Notes: generated from the letters alone by a model not told the origin. 7,422 bases of DNA from Methanobacteriaceae archaeon (GCA_030693105.1 JAUYBK010000227.1:1-7422), one strand, 5' to 3'. Positions 1-6,400 are shown, counted from the stretch's first letter. A program made the numbers and translations.

Positions 1-74
1 TGGATGAACCAATTCCTTATGATCTGGTGGAAAAGATTGTTATTTTTAGAGTGAATGAGAATTTACAAAAATGA
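1..74 (+). CDS. C-terminal end of a DUF1801-like protein (partial)
   Basis: Reading from base 3, the frame gives 23 residues, beginning DEPIPYDLVEKIV and ending ENLQK, then TGA at 72-74. The rest lies left of the window. This tail resembles the C-terminus of DUF1801/YdhG-like small proteins, which often end with a 'PLDEPIPYDLI..IVKFRVEEN' type helix. Members are small alpha/beta proteins related to frataxin-like iron chaperones, and their biochemical role is mostly unproven. The assignment rests on recalled similarity over a very short stretch, so the family is tentative. The next coding remnant begins 39 bases downstream. Confidence 0.5.
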   Translation, partial: DEPIPYDLVEKIVIFRVNENLQK

Positions 75-113
75 ATTAATAATCGATAATTAACACAAGG
101 CGGATTGAATACT

Positions 114-334
114 ATGAAAATTAAATACACTACCTTGATAGTTAAGGATATGGATGAATCCATTAAATTCTAAACCGAAGTTATGGCAAAAAAATAGTAG
201 AACAGGATTTTGAGGTCTTGCAGGAAGAGGGAAAGTAATTATGTCCTTGCAGCAGACCTTTTTCAGCCGTCTTATGGGATTCTCCGTGACATGTTCGGAG
301 TAATGTGGAATCTGGCTGCTATGGAAGGGGAATC
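114..334 (+). pseudogene. Decayed VOC/glyoxalase-family gene
   Basis: From ATG 114 the frame reads MKIKYTTLIVKDMDESIKF, the typical first strand and helix of a vicinal-oxygen-chelate (VOC) domain. It then hits TAA at 171-173, exactly where the family has the Tyr of 'FYTEV'; a single TAC-to-TAA change explains it. After the stop, TEVM follows in the same frame. Another frame then continues with IVEQDFEVLQEEGK, and a third (from about 231) reads SYGILRDMFGVMWNLAAMEG, which matches the C-terminal 'yG.l.DpFGh.Wnla' strand of PhnB/VOC proteins. Intact members are about 120-150 residues, whereas only about 70 codons remain, so the middle is probably deleted. VOC proteins include metal-dependent lyases, dioxygenases and resistance proteins; nothing here says which. 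A functional product is very unlikely. Confidence 0.68.
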
Positions 335-472
335 TGGGGCTTTCCCATCTACAAGTATCACGGAATTATTGGTTTTTTGGTGTATACTTATGAACATGCT
401 TTTAGCCTGGGCTATTCCATGCTTTTGACCAAGGGGTTGGTCTTTTCAAGTAAACAAGTTGCAGTTATATAA
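335..472 (+). other. Short open frame, possible remnant of a hydrophobic protein
   Basis: The frame beginning at TGG 335 codes 45 residues and ends at TAA 470-472. It includes FPIYKYHGIIGFLVYTYEH and then AFSLGYSMLLTKGL, which look like real aromatic/hydrophobic protein sequence. The frame is open further upstream, but there the VOC remnant is better explained in another frame. No ATG with a ribosome site precedes it, so it is more likely the tail of a deleted gene than an expressed peptide. I do not recognise the family. Confidence 0.25.
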
Positions 473-655
473 AGTTTTAATTATTCCTATTTTTTTATTT
501 TAATAAAGAAAATACTTAATTTTAACAACTTTATATGAAGTTTAGGGTTTATCATAGCCACAAAATCTTAAAATAGTTTAAATAGATTTTCGATTTATTT
601 TATCTTCAATTAAATGGGAGATCAGATATTTTTACAGATATCTGAATCAGATAGA
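473..655. other. AT-rich intergenic stretch before the PadR promoter
   Basis: No coding frame can be supported here. A T-run at 490-501 (seven T, A, four T) could act as an archaeal oligo-T terminator for transcription leaving the left part of the window. Just before the PadR TATA box, AGATAT (624-629) and ATATCT (638-643) form a 6-bp inverted repeat with an 8-bp spacer, a possible additional regulator site. Confidence 0.35.
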
Positions 656-666
656 TTTATATATAA
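656..666 (+). promoter_or_regulatory. TATA box of the PadR operon
   Basis: TTTATATATAA closely fits the archaeal TATA consensus. Transcription would be expected to start about 25 bases downstream, near 686-690. That falls inside the palindrome at 677-695 and leaves a leader of roughly 45 bases to the chosen PadR start at 732. Confidence 0.6.
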
Positions 667-676
667 CGTGCCACGA

Positions 677-695
677 TATACCGTAGTATGGTATA
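677..695. promoter_or_regulatory. 19-bp near-palindrome, likely PadR operator
   Basis: TATACCGTAGTATGGTATA is symmetric about G686, with eight of nine base pairs matching (only 683/689 fail). It sits just after the TATA box over the predicted transcript start, where a bound dimer would block initiation. PadR-family regulators commonly bind dyad sites in their own promoters, so autorepression is inferred. Two similar GTGC(C)ACGAT words (669-677 and 700-707) flank it. Confidence 0.55.
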
Positions 696-731
696 ACAGT
701 GCACGATGTATCAATGATATGGGAGATCAAT

Positions 732-1061
732 ATGGATACTGAAAAATTACAAAAAAAGTATTTACCCTTAACAGAAGCAGCTTATTATGTTCTAATTTCT
801 TTAAATAAGCCTCGACACGGGTATAGGATAATGCTATACGTCAAAGAGATCACCAATGGCCGTATTAATATCGGGGCGGGAACCATGTATGGAAATCTGT
901 CTCGAATGGAAAAAGAAGGGTTAATAAATACAGTTGCAGAAGAAGATCGTAAAAAAATCTATGAAATTAGTGAAAAAGGGAAAATTATATTGAAATTGGA
1001 GCTGGCACGTCTAGAAGAGCTTCTCAGTCATGGTAAAAGTGAAATGGGGGATTTAAAATGA
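732..1061 (+). CDS. PadR-family winged-helix transcriptional regulator
   Basis: This 109-residue protein carries the PadR N-terminal winged-helix domain over residues 10-85. It shows LTEAAYYVLISL, HGYRIMLYVKEIT, the recognition region GAGTMYGNLSRMEKEGLI, and a wing near EEDRKKIYEIS, followed by a C-terminal helix for dimerisation. PadR proteins are usually repressors released by small molecules, often toxic compounds or drugs, and act at their own operon. ATG 732 is chosen because GGGAG (721-725) precedes it. A GTG at 699 and an ATG at 714 are in frame, but the GTG lies near the predicted transcript start and neither has a good ribosome site. The stop overlaps the next gene's start (ATGA, 1058-1061), implying translational coupling with the DUF2812 protein. 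Its length is typical of short PadR proteins (about 105-115 residues). Confidence 0.9.
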   Translation: MDTEKLQKKYLPLTEAAYYVLISLNKPRHGYRIMLYVKEITNGRINIGAGTMYGNLSRMEKEGLINTVAEEDRKKIYEISEKGKIILKLELARLEELLSHGKSEMGDLK

Positions 1062-1585
1062 AAGATGACAAAGTTGTATGGCGCTGGTGGTGGGGCTGGA
1101 ACACTGAAAAAGTGGAAAATTGGCTGGAAGAAATGGAACAGAAAGGATGGAATCTAGTTAAAGTCGATTTTGCCCAGATCAGGTTCAGTTTTAAGAAAGG
1201 AGAAAGCAGGAAAATGAGTTACTGTTTTGATTATCCTGCATATGTTAAAGATAATTATTTTGAGATTTTCAAAGAAGATGGCTGGGAATCGATGGATAAT
1301 AAAATGGGACCCTGGTTTATATGGAGTAAATCCTATGAAAATGAAAGACCCAGTATTTATACTGATACGAAATCATTAATTGAAAAAAACAATCGCCAAA
1401 TTAGGACTGTCATTTTTGGGGTATTTGTAACTCTATTCTTATTATCTTTAGTTTTACTTGGCAATTTTGACAGCACTAAATTGATATCAGCACTATTAAT
1501 CTTGTCAATTGTCTTTTATGGCTACATAATAGTACAATTACGCCAGAACAATAAAAAACTAAAACAAAATGCCATTAAATGTTAA
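1058..1585 (+). CDS. DUF2812 domain membrane protein, PadR partner
   Basis: This is a 175-residue protein. Residues 5-95 fit the DUF2812 pattern: a Trp-rich start (VVWRWWWGWNTEKVENWLEEMEQKGWNL) followed by a strand-rich part with KMSYCFDYP, an EIFKEDGWE segment and GPWFIWSKSY. Two hydrophobic helices follow, near residues 117-135 and 140-160, with a short basic tail. It is probably a membrane protein with a soluble N-terminal domain. The function of DUF2812 is not known to me. Genes of this family are regularly found straight after a PadR gene, as here with a 4-bp overlap and a GGGG ribosome site inside the upstream gene. A role in sensing or responding to membrane or drug stress is a guess from that context. 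Confidence 0.85.
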   Translation: MKDDKVVWRWWWGWNTEKVENWLEEMEQKGWNLVKVDFAQIRFSFKKGESRKMSYCFDYPAYVKDNYFEIFKEDGWESMDNKMGPWFIWSKSYENERPSIYTDTKSLIEKNNRQIRTVIFGVFVTLFLLSLVLLGNFDSTKLISALLILSIVFYGYIIVQLRQNNKKLKQNAIKC

Positions 1586-1708
1586 TATTAGTCTATTAAA
1601 CGTGCGAATAATCAATTTTAATCTTACAATCCCTTAAATTAGTTAGTAAATGAAAAATTAGATAAATGAGGGAAAATTGACGAATTAAACTAAATTTGGA
1701 GGAATATT

Positions 1709-2683
1709 ATGAAAGCGATTGTATACACAGAATACGGGCCACCAGATGTTCTGCAACTCAAAGAGGTAGCCAAACCTGTTCCCAAGGATAATGAAGTACT
1801 GATAAAAGTATATGCTACGACAGTAACGACAGCAGATGGCATGATGCGAAGGGGTGAATCACTTGTTAGTAGAATCATTTTGGGCCTCAGAAAACCAAGA
1901 AGGAAATTCAAAATACCTGGCCTTGAACTTGCAGGGGAAATTGAAGAGACAGGCAAAGATGTAAAACGATTTATGAAGGGTGACCAGGTCTATGGATTTA
2001 CTGGTTTTGGACCTGGTGCTTATGCCGAGTACAAATGTATGCCCGAAAAAGGGTCGCTAGTAATAAAACCAGGTAATATGACCTATGAGGAAGCTGCTGC
2101 TGTCGTTGATGGGGCATCAACTGCATTGTTTTTCCTAAAAGATAAGGCACAGATTCAGAGTGGAGAAAAAGTCCTTATCAATGGTGCTTCTGGAAGTATG
2201 GGTACTTTTGCGGTACAGCTTGCCAAATACTTTGGGGCAGAAGTCACCGGAGTGTGTAGTACTGCAAATTTAGAATTGGTAAAATCTCTTGGTGCGGATA
2301 AAGTTATTGATTACACTAAAGAAGATTTTACCAGAAGCTGTGAGACCTATGATATTATTTTTGACACAGTAGGCAAGAGTTCGTTTTCACGTTGCAAAGG
2401 CTTACTAAAGAAAAACGGACGCTATGTTGTGACTGTCATGGGGCTGGCACCACTTGTACAAACGCTATGGACTAGAGTGATAGGCAGCAAGAAAGTAATA
2501 TTTACAATGTCAATTGAAAAAACTGAAGCTCTGGTTTTCATCAAAGAACTTATTGAGGCAGGAAAGCTTAAACCTGTGATAGATAGACGCTATCCATTGG
2601 AACAGATTGCGGAAGCTCACAAATATGTTGAAAAAGGACACAAAAAGGGGAATGTAGTCATAAAAATTGAGGAGAGAGAATAA
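1709..2683 (+). CDS. Zinc-independent MDR-family NAD(P)-dependent oxidoreductase
   Basis: This 324-residue protein is full length for the quinone oxidoreductase branch of the medium-chain dehydrogenase/reductase family. Residues 1-120 form the GroES-like fold (MKAIVYTEYGPPDVLQL, PGLELAGEI, GDQVYGF). The Rossmann domain follows, with the cofactor loop NGASGSMGTFAVQLAK at about 158-173 and a following LGADKVIDY strand. The C-terminal stretch IAEAHKYVEKGHKKGNVVIKI is the usual family ending. The catalytic-zinc cysteine and the structural four-cysteine lobe of alcohol dehydrogenases are absent, so a zinc-free reductase of quinones or enones is more likely than an alcohol dehydrogenase. The substrate is unknown. 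ATG 1709 is set by GGAGG at 1698-1702. The TAA touches the ATG of the methyltransferase gene, supporting an operon. Part of a related gene's C-terminus recurs at 3948-3998. Confidence 0.9.
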   Translation: MKAIVYTEYGPPDVLQLKEVAKPVPKDNEVLIKVYATTVTTADGMMRRGESLVSRIILGLRKPRRKFKIPGLELAGEIEETGKDVKRFMKGDQVYGFTGFGPGAYAEYKCMPEKGSLVIKPGNMTYEEAAAVVDGASTALFFLKDKAQIQSGEKVLINGASGSMGTFAVQLAKYFGAEVTGVCSTANLELVKSLGADKVIDYTKEDFTRSCETYDIIFDTVGKSSFSRCKGLLKKNGRYVVTVMGLAPLVQTLWTRVIGSKKVIFTMSIEKTEALVFIKELIEAGKLKPVIDRRYPLEQIAEAHKYVEKGHKKGNVVIKIEERE

Positions 2684-3424
2684 ATGAAGGAAGAAGAATT
2701 AAATTTCGGCGGATCTCTTTTATTTGAGAATTTTCCGTGGATTATAGGAGTGATTTGTTTAGGTGTAAGTCTCTTTATATTTTTTTATTTTAAATCGCTA
2801 TATATCCAGGTGTTGGCATTGCCTCTTCTTTTACTGTCGGCAAATTTTTTTGTAGGAGGTTTCGTGGCCAGGAATTTTACAAAGACAGATAATATGACAC
2901 TTCCATTTGTTGATTTATTCTCCTCAGATGAGGATCTTATTCTTGATGCAGGGTGTGGTTCTGGTAGAGCCACAGTTGAACTTAGTAAGGTTTCTAAAAA
3001 TGGACAGATTGTAGCCCTTGACCTGTTTGATCCTAAATCTGAAAGTATAAGCAGCAAGGAATTGCTTGAAAAGAACCTGAAAATTGCAGGAATAACCGAT
3101 AAGGTTCGGATCGTACAGGGGGATGTTACAGATCTTGAATTTAAGGATAACACCTTTGACGCGGCTATTAGCATCCTTTTAGTTAATAATTTGGGCAAAG
3201 CAAAACTTAAGGGTTTGAAGGAGCTGTTTCGCGTGCTTAAGCCCGGAGGAAAAATACTGATTGTTGTTCCATCGCTCAGCCTACAAACATTCGCGGTCAT
3301 GAGTGTTTTCTCTTTAATACTCACCTCCAGTAAAGAATGGCGGTCTCTCTTCCAACAGGCCAGGTTCAGTCTGCTTGATGAGGGATTTATCAACTTTGGC
3401 ACATTTTTCCTGTTACAAAAATAG
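2684..3424 (+). CDS. Membrane-anchored class I SAM-dependent methyltransferase
   Basis: This is a 246-residue protein. Two hydrophobic helices at about residues 18-38 and 40-60 form a membrane anchor. A class I methyltransferase domain follows: motif I LDAGCGSGRAT (87-97), the acidic residue after strand 2 in ALDLFDP (D113), GDVTDLEF (146-153), NTFDAAISILLVNNL (156-170, motif IV region), and ELFRVLKPGGKILIV (180-194). The hydrophobic start and membrane location suggest a lipid, quinone or other hydrophobic acceptor, but the substrate cannot be read from sequence. The start lies immediately after the oxidoreductase stop, with GGAG at 2671-2674 as ribosome site. The gap to the flavodoxin is only 24 bases, so the three genes are probably co-transcribed. 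Confidence 0.87.
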   Translation: MKEEELNFGGSLLFENFPWIIGVICLGVSLFIFFYFKSLYIQVLALPLLLLSANFFVGGFVARNFTKTDNMTLPFVDLFSSDEDLILDAGCGSGRATVELSKVSKNGQIVALDLFDPKSESISSKELLEKNLKIAGITDKVRIVQGDVTDLEFKDNTFDAAISILLVNNLGKAKLKGLKELFRVLKPGGKILIVVPSLSLQTFAVMSVFSLILTSSKEWRSLFQQARFSLLDEGFINFGTFFLLQK

Positions 3425-3448
3425 TTAATAAAAAATTAAGGTGAAAAG

Positions 3449-3958
3449 ATGGAAAATAAAGAGAAAAAAACTAAAGATTCATCGCCAATGAAATCTCTCT
3501 TGGTCTTGTATTCGTATCATCACCATAATACCGAAAAAATTGCTAAAATTATTGCAAAAGTTCTTGATGCAGAAATAAAAACGCCACAGCAAATTAAACC
3601 TGAAGAACTTCTAGAATACGATCTGTTAGGTTTCGGATCAGGGATTTATAGTGCAAAACACCACGAATCTCTGCTTGAGCTTGCCGATGAGCTACCACAA
3701 GTCACGGGCAGGGAAGCATTTCTTTTCTCAACCAGTGGAATGACTGGGGATGCCAAAGCCGCCAAAGATCATGCTACTCTTAAGAAAAAACTAGAACTGA
3801 AAGGTTACATACTCATTGATGAATTCCAATGTAAAGGTTTTAACACTAATAGTTTTCTTAAACTATTTGGGGGAATGAATAAGGGCCGACCTAATGCTCA
3901 CGACCTTAAAAATGCAGAAGACTTTATTAAGAGTATTAAGAGAACCCAAGGCTCATAG
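3449..3958 (+). CDS. Flavodoxin-family protein
   Basis: This 169-residue FMN-type electron carrier shows strand 1 SLLVLYSYHHHNTEKIA (16-32), with the S/T-rich phosphate-binding loop ending in NTEK. It then shows YDLLGFGSGIYSAKHHESLLELAD (57-80, second flavin loop), FLFSTSGM (91-98), and FQCKGFNT (126-133), a Cys-containing motif seen in a subgroup of flavodoxins. It ends with GGMNKGRPNAHDLKNAEDFIKSI. The first 13 residues are a charged extension. An AAGGTG site at 3438-3443 supports ATG 3449 over the internal ATG 3488. It may supply electrons to the preceding oxidoreductase or an unseen partner; that is inferred from position only. The last residues (RTQGS) may be altered, because sequence of a second MDR gene begins inside or directly after the stop. 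Confidence 0.9.
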   Translation: MENKEKKTKDSSPMKSLLVLYSYHHHNTEKIAKIIAKVLDAEIKTPQQIKPEELLEYDLLGFGSGIYSAKHHESLLELADELPQVTGREAFLFSTSGMTGDAKAAKDHATLKKKLELKGYILIDEFQCKGFNTNSFLKLFGGMNKGRPNAHDLKNAEDFIKSIKRTQGS

Positions 3959-3998
3959 ATATGTCGACAAAGGACAGAAGGCAAATATAGCCATAACC
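3948..3998 (+). pseudogene. C-terminal remnant of a second MDR oxidoreductase
   Basis: In the frame of GCT 3951 the sequence reads AHRYVDKGQKANIAIT. This parallels AHKYVEKGHKKGNVVIKI at the end of the intact oxidoreductase (residues 303-320), with one residue missing before the Asn. At DNA level, AAGGCTCATAGATATGTCGA resembles GAAGCTCACAAATATGTTGA of that gene, but with enough differences to be a diverged paralogue rather than a recent copy. The frame then passes directly into transposase sequence, so only the last 16 or so codons of this gene survive. The exact junction within 3981-3998 cannot be placed, since both parents could supply the residues NIAIT. Confidence 0.55.
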
Positions 3999-4487
3999 AC
4001 AGATCATTTCAGAGAATACTAAAACATAATCGATGATATAGGTGTTAAACACCAATTATGCATCTTCCACCTCTTCAAAATGATAGGAAACACAGTATAC
4101 AAAATATTAAAGTCTAAAAAAGTCACAGGAGATGAAAAAATAAGTTTATGCCTCTATTTCACCGACATAAAAAACATATTCCGCACATACAACGAAAAAA
4201 CAGTAACAAAAAGACTAGAACAACTTTTAACACAATATAACAAAATCCCCAAGTTTTACAACGATATCTCACCAAAAAGATAATTCCAGACTTCCAAAGA
4301 CTCACACAACACATAAGAGACCATAAAATACCACGAACATCCAACCACGTAGAAAACTACTACCGACAAACCGAACCAGAACAAATAAAAACCAAATACA
4401 AAACCAAACAAGGAATACTCAGCTACCTAAACCATAAAATGAAAAAATGGACACAAAAACACAGAAAAAAACATCAACACCCAATAA
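3981..4487 (+). pseudogene. 3' half of a degenerate insertion-sequence transposase
   Basis: The translated pieces are AITTDHFREY, a TAA at 4020-4022, then NIIDDIGVKHQLCIFHLFKMIG and on to NKIPK. Near 4251-4256 the frame changes by one base, after which LQRYLTKKIIPDFQRL continues to TSNHVENYYRQTEPEQIKTKYKT and MKKWTQKH. The Asp of TTD and the Glu of VENYYRQ are probably two catalytic residues of a DDE transposase. I recall similar transposases in Methanobacterium but cannot name the IS family. The N-terminal half is absent, there is one nonsense codon and at least one frameshift, so it is inactive. The strand is G-poor and A/C-rich compared with its neighbours, fitting a foreign origin. With one A fewer in the A-run at 4465-4471, the gene would end KNINTQ-stop at 4485-4487, which I take as its original end. 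Confidence 0.82.
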
Positions 4488-4531
4488 CTTTACAGTCTCA
4501 TATTATATTAAAAACCCCAGAAAACTGCGAA

Positions 4532-4876
4532 ATGCTTTTGCAAACGACTTATTATGTAAAAAATGATAGCAAATTTTGGGGAATCACTTTGTTTGCAGGA
4601 GTTCTTATTTTCTTCACTATTGTGGAAGTTTGGAGAATTTTAACAAACCCTGATAATATTGGAAATCCGGAATTAAGCATGTTAATTGCTTCATTTTCGT
4701 TTACGGCTTTTGTTTTGACATTGCGAAAAGATGATTATGAAATTCCATGTGCCCGTTTTGTAATTGTATCTATCATATTCACTATAATAGGGATGGTTTT
4801 TATTTTAGTTATATATCTATTCGGATTAAATTTGAACCTAATTTGGGGGTTAATCAATAATTTAATTAAAATGTAG
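4532..4876 (+). CDS. Hypothetical multi-pass membrane protein, possibly N-terminally truncated
   Basis: From ATG 4532 this codes 114 residues with hydrophobic segments near 15-36 (FWGITLFAGVLIFFTIVEVW), 47-65, 73-98 and possibly 99-112. It is thus an integral membrane protein with three or four helices. I do not recognise a family and see no catalytic motif. The frame is open much further back, to about 4256, but that upstream part encodes the transposase C-terminus, so an annotated start at 4439 would give a chimera. No clear ribosome site precedes 4532. The gene may have lost its promoter and first codons to the insertion event, and whether it is expressed is doubtful. Confidence 0.5.
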   Translation: MLLQTTYYVKNDSKFWGITLFAGVLIFFTIVEVWRILTNPDNIGNPELSMLIASFSFTAFVLTLRKDDYEIPCARFVIVSIIFTIIGMVFILVIYLFGLNLNLIWGLINNLIKM

Positions 4877-5047
4877 CAAGGATAGAAAATATGGGGACTT
4901 TAGTATAGAATCACACAAAAATGCATTAAAAAATATAAAGCAACCATTGAAGCATAGAAAATGGAAAAACAGACTATCCTAATCCGAAACTACAAATTAA
5001 AGAAACTTCTTTAGTAATATAACCATTAGAAAGATTCTGGAGGTAGT
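4877..5047 (+). promoter_or_regulatory. Intergenic region before RNase III, with strong ribosome site
   Basis: No coding frame is supported in these 171 bases. The end carries GGAGGT at 5039-5044, three bases before ATG 5048, which fixes the RNase III start. A weak TATA-like stretch (TTAGTAATATAA, 5011-5022) is the only promoter candidate and would give a very short leader. Confidence 0.45.
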
Positions 5048-5701
5048 ATGCAGTTTTTAGAAGAATTTTCAATTAAGCCTATTAACACTCATCTTTACCA
5101 GATAGCCTTTATTCATGAGTCTTATTCCAATGAGAATGGTCTCCATGAATGTTACGATAGATTAGAATTTATAGGGGATGCCGTTCTGGATCTGGTGGTA
5201 TCTGAATTTTTATATCAAATGGATCCCCACTTGACTGAAGGCGAATTAACACGCAAACGTGCTAATTATGTATGCAAAAAGGCCCTCTACACCTATTCTA
5301 CTGAATTAGGATTAGAACAGTATATAAAATTGGGTGCCAGTCTGAAATTGACCAGTCGTGAACTTGATTCGGTTGTTGCGGATGTTTTTGAATCTGTAAT
5401 CGGGGCTTTATATCTTGATTTAGGTCTGGGATCCGTGAAAGAGTTCATTTATCAAAGTGTCATTCCCCATATTGAAAATGGCAACATCTTCTTTTATGAT
5501 TATAAGTCTAAATTAAAAGAGTTTTGTGATCAGGACGGCTTTGATCTAATTTATGACTTAATCAGGGAAGAGGGAGACCCACATAATAAAACATTCACCA
5601 TAGCTGCCTTAATTAATGGAAAAAATTACGGAATTGGTAGGGGTGGGAGTAAAAAAGAAGCAGAGCAAAATGCGGCTAAAATTGTGTTGAGTAAAATTTA
5701 A
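5048..5701 (+). CDS. rnc: Ribonuclease III
   Basis: This 217-residue protein is close to the bacterial enzyme length (about 226 in E. coli). The endonuclease domain covers residues 1-145 and carries the signature YDRLEFIGDAVLDLVVSEFL. By comparison with the E. coli active site, D37, E40 and D44 lie in this signature, E64 in LTEGELTRKRA, and D112 and E115 in VVADVFESVIGALYLD, so all metal-binding positions are kept. The dsRNA-binding domain spans about 151-217 (YKSKLKEFCDQ, then GIGRGGSKKEAEQNAAKIVL). The enzyme cuts double-stranded RNA as a dimer, leaving two-base 3' overhangs, and acts in rRNA and other RNA maturation in bacteria. RNase III is uncommon in archaea, but I recall it in some methanogens. 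The gene stands alone between the insertion scar and the convergent toxin gene. Confidence 0.95.
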   Translation: MQFLEEFSIKPINTHLYQIAFIHESYSNENGLHECYDRLEFIGDAVLDLVVSEFLYQMDPHLTEGELTRKRANYVCKKALYTYSTELGLEQYIKLGASLKLTSRELDSVVADVFESVIGALYLDLGLGSVKEFIYQSVIPHIENGNIFFYDYKSKLKEFCDQDGFDLIYDLIREEGDPHNKTFTIAALINGKNYGIGRGGSKKEAEQNAAKIVLSKI

Positions 5702-5751
5702 TGTTACTTCCTTTATTTAATACAACGAATTAAAGTGTTAAAGAGTCATCC

Positions 5752-6180
5752 TCACTCTATTACTCTCTCAATCCCATTAAAAACATCAAAATGTTTGTCA
5801 AAGGAATATATTTCTTTTATATGATGGTTGTTCATCACCACGTAAGATAGGCTGTCACTAAGGCCAATCTTGTTATTTTTGTAGTCTTCGACAACTTTAC
5901 AGGCCTCTATAAGGTTGTTTTTAGTGACGGAATATGTTTTGATATTGGGGGAGACTATGAGGAATATTTCCAGTTTCCGGGCAGTTTCTGATGATCTATG
6001 GCTCTCCAATAAATTAGCCACTTCTGATATCTGGACCGCGGTTATGCCCACTTTTTCGCCCTGGTTAATCCGTTGCACAATTTTTTGTGCGGATTTTTTC
6101 ATCTGGATTTCATGGGCCTGTAGTTCCCTTCTGGGTTTTAAGAGGGCGTGGAAAAAGACGCTGGCATCAACGAATCTCAA
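5752..6180 (-). CDS. vapC: VapC-type PIN-domain ribonuclease toxin
   Basis: From TTG 6180 this gives 142 residues, normal for VapC. PIN-domain acidic residues are visible in order: D5 in FVDAS, E53 in ISEVANLL, D109 in GLSDSLSYVVM, and D128 in SFDKHFD. These would bind Mg/Mn for single-strand RNA cleavage, and VapC toxins typically cut tRNA or rRNA and stop translation. TTG is chosen because GGGAG (6185-6189) lies four bases before it and because the PIN fold starts at once with RFVDAS. An in-frame start at 6246 would add 22 residues that only mirror the antitoxin frame. The gene overlaps the antitoxin's 3' end by 14 bases (6167-6180), so the pair is translationally coupled. It runs convergently towards the RNase III gene, with 50 bases between their ends. 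Confidence 0.9.
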   Translation of the reverse strand: MRFVDASVFFHALLKPRRELQAHEIQMKKSAQKIVQRINQGEKVGITAVQISEVANLLESHRSSETARKLEIFLIVSPNIKTYSVTKNNLIEACKVVEDYKNNKIGLSDSLSYVVMNNHHIKEIYSFDKHFDVFNGIERVIE

Positions 6181-6400
6181 GTAACTCCCTTTTAACTGCT
6201 TTCCAGTCTTCCAGATCTGATTGGAGGTCAACTTCCACGGTATCAAAGAGCTCTTCTATGTTGCCAGGTTGGTAACTTTTGAGTATTATCTTATCATCAT
6301 CTATTTCCAGGAGGACTGTGTGGGTTTTAAGATTTTTTTCCCTCCATTTTTTAGGTATCACTATCCTTCCCTGATGATCTACGTGTTTGATTATCAGCAA
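6167..6400 (-). CDS. vapB: VapB-type antitoxin with AbrB/SpoVT DNA-binding domain
   Basis: This 77-residue protein has an N-terminal swapped-hairpin AbrB/MazE domain (residues 4-42: HVDHQGRIVIPKKWREKNL, then VLLEIDDDKIILKS). An acidic C-terminal helix (NIEELFDTVEVDLQSDLEDW) would wrap the toxin. It should neutralise the PIN toxin and, with it, repress the shared promoter. TTG 6400 is preferred as start because AGGTGA (minus strand, 6411-6406) lies five bases upstream. A GTG at 6409 would give 80 residues but overlaps that ribosome site. Both genes of the pair would then use TTG starts. A TATA box and three exact 9-bp repeats lie just upstream. Confidence 0.88.
   Translation of the reverse strand: MLIIKHVDHQGRIVIPKKWREKNLKTHTVLLEIDDDKIILKSYQPGNIEELFDTVEVDLQSDLEDWKAVKRELLEIR

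Noticed and set aside
699..731. GTG 699 as start of the PadR protein
   Set aside because: It lies near the predicted transcript start and the palindrome and has no ribosome site, whereas ATG 732 follows GGGAG and gives the normal PadR N-terminus.
1690..1956. 88-codon minus-strand frame over the start of the oxidoreductase gene
   Set aside because: Shadow of a strongly supported gene, with no recognisable domain.
2785..3402. 205-codon open frame on the minus strand
   Set aside because: It lies fully inside the methyltransferase gene, whose motifs are clear; the minus frame has Ser/Arg-rich shadow composition and no ribosome site.
4159..4344. 61-codon minus-strand frame in the transposase remnant
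   Set aside because: Shadow in a G-poor, A-rich sequence; the plus-strand reading matches a transposase.
5915..6275. Plus-strand open frames opposite the toxin and antitoxin genes
   Set aside because: They mirror the PIN and AbrB genes, which show conserved motifs and ribosome sites on the minus strand.
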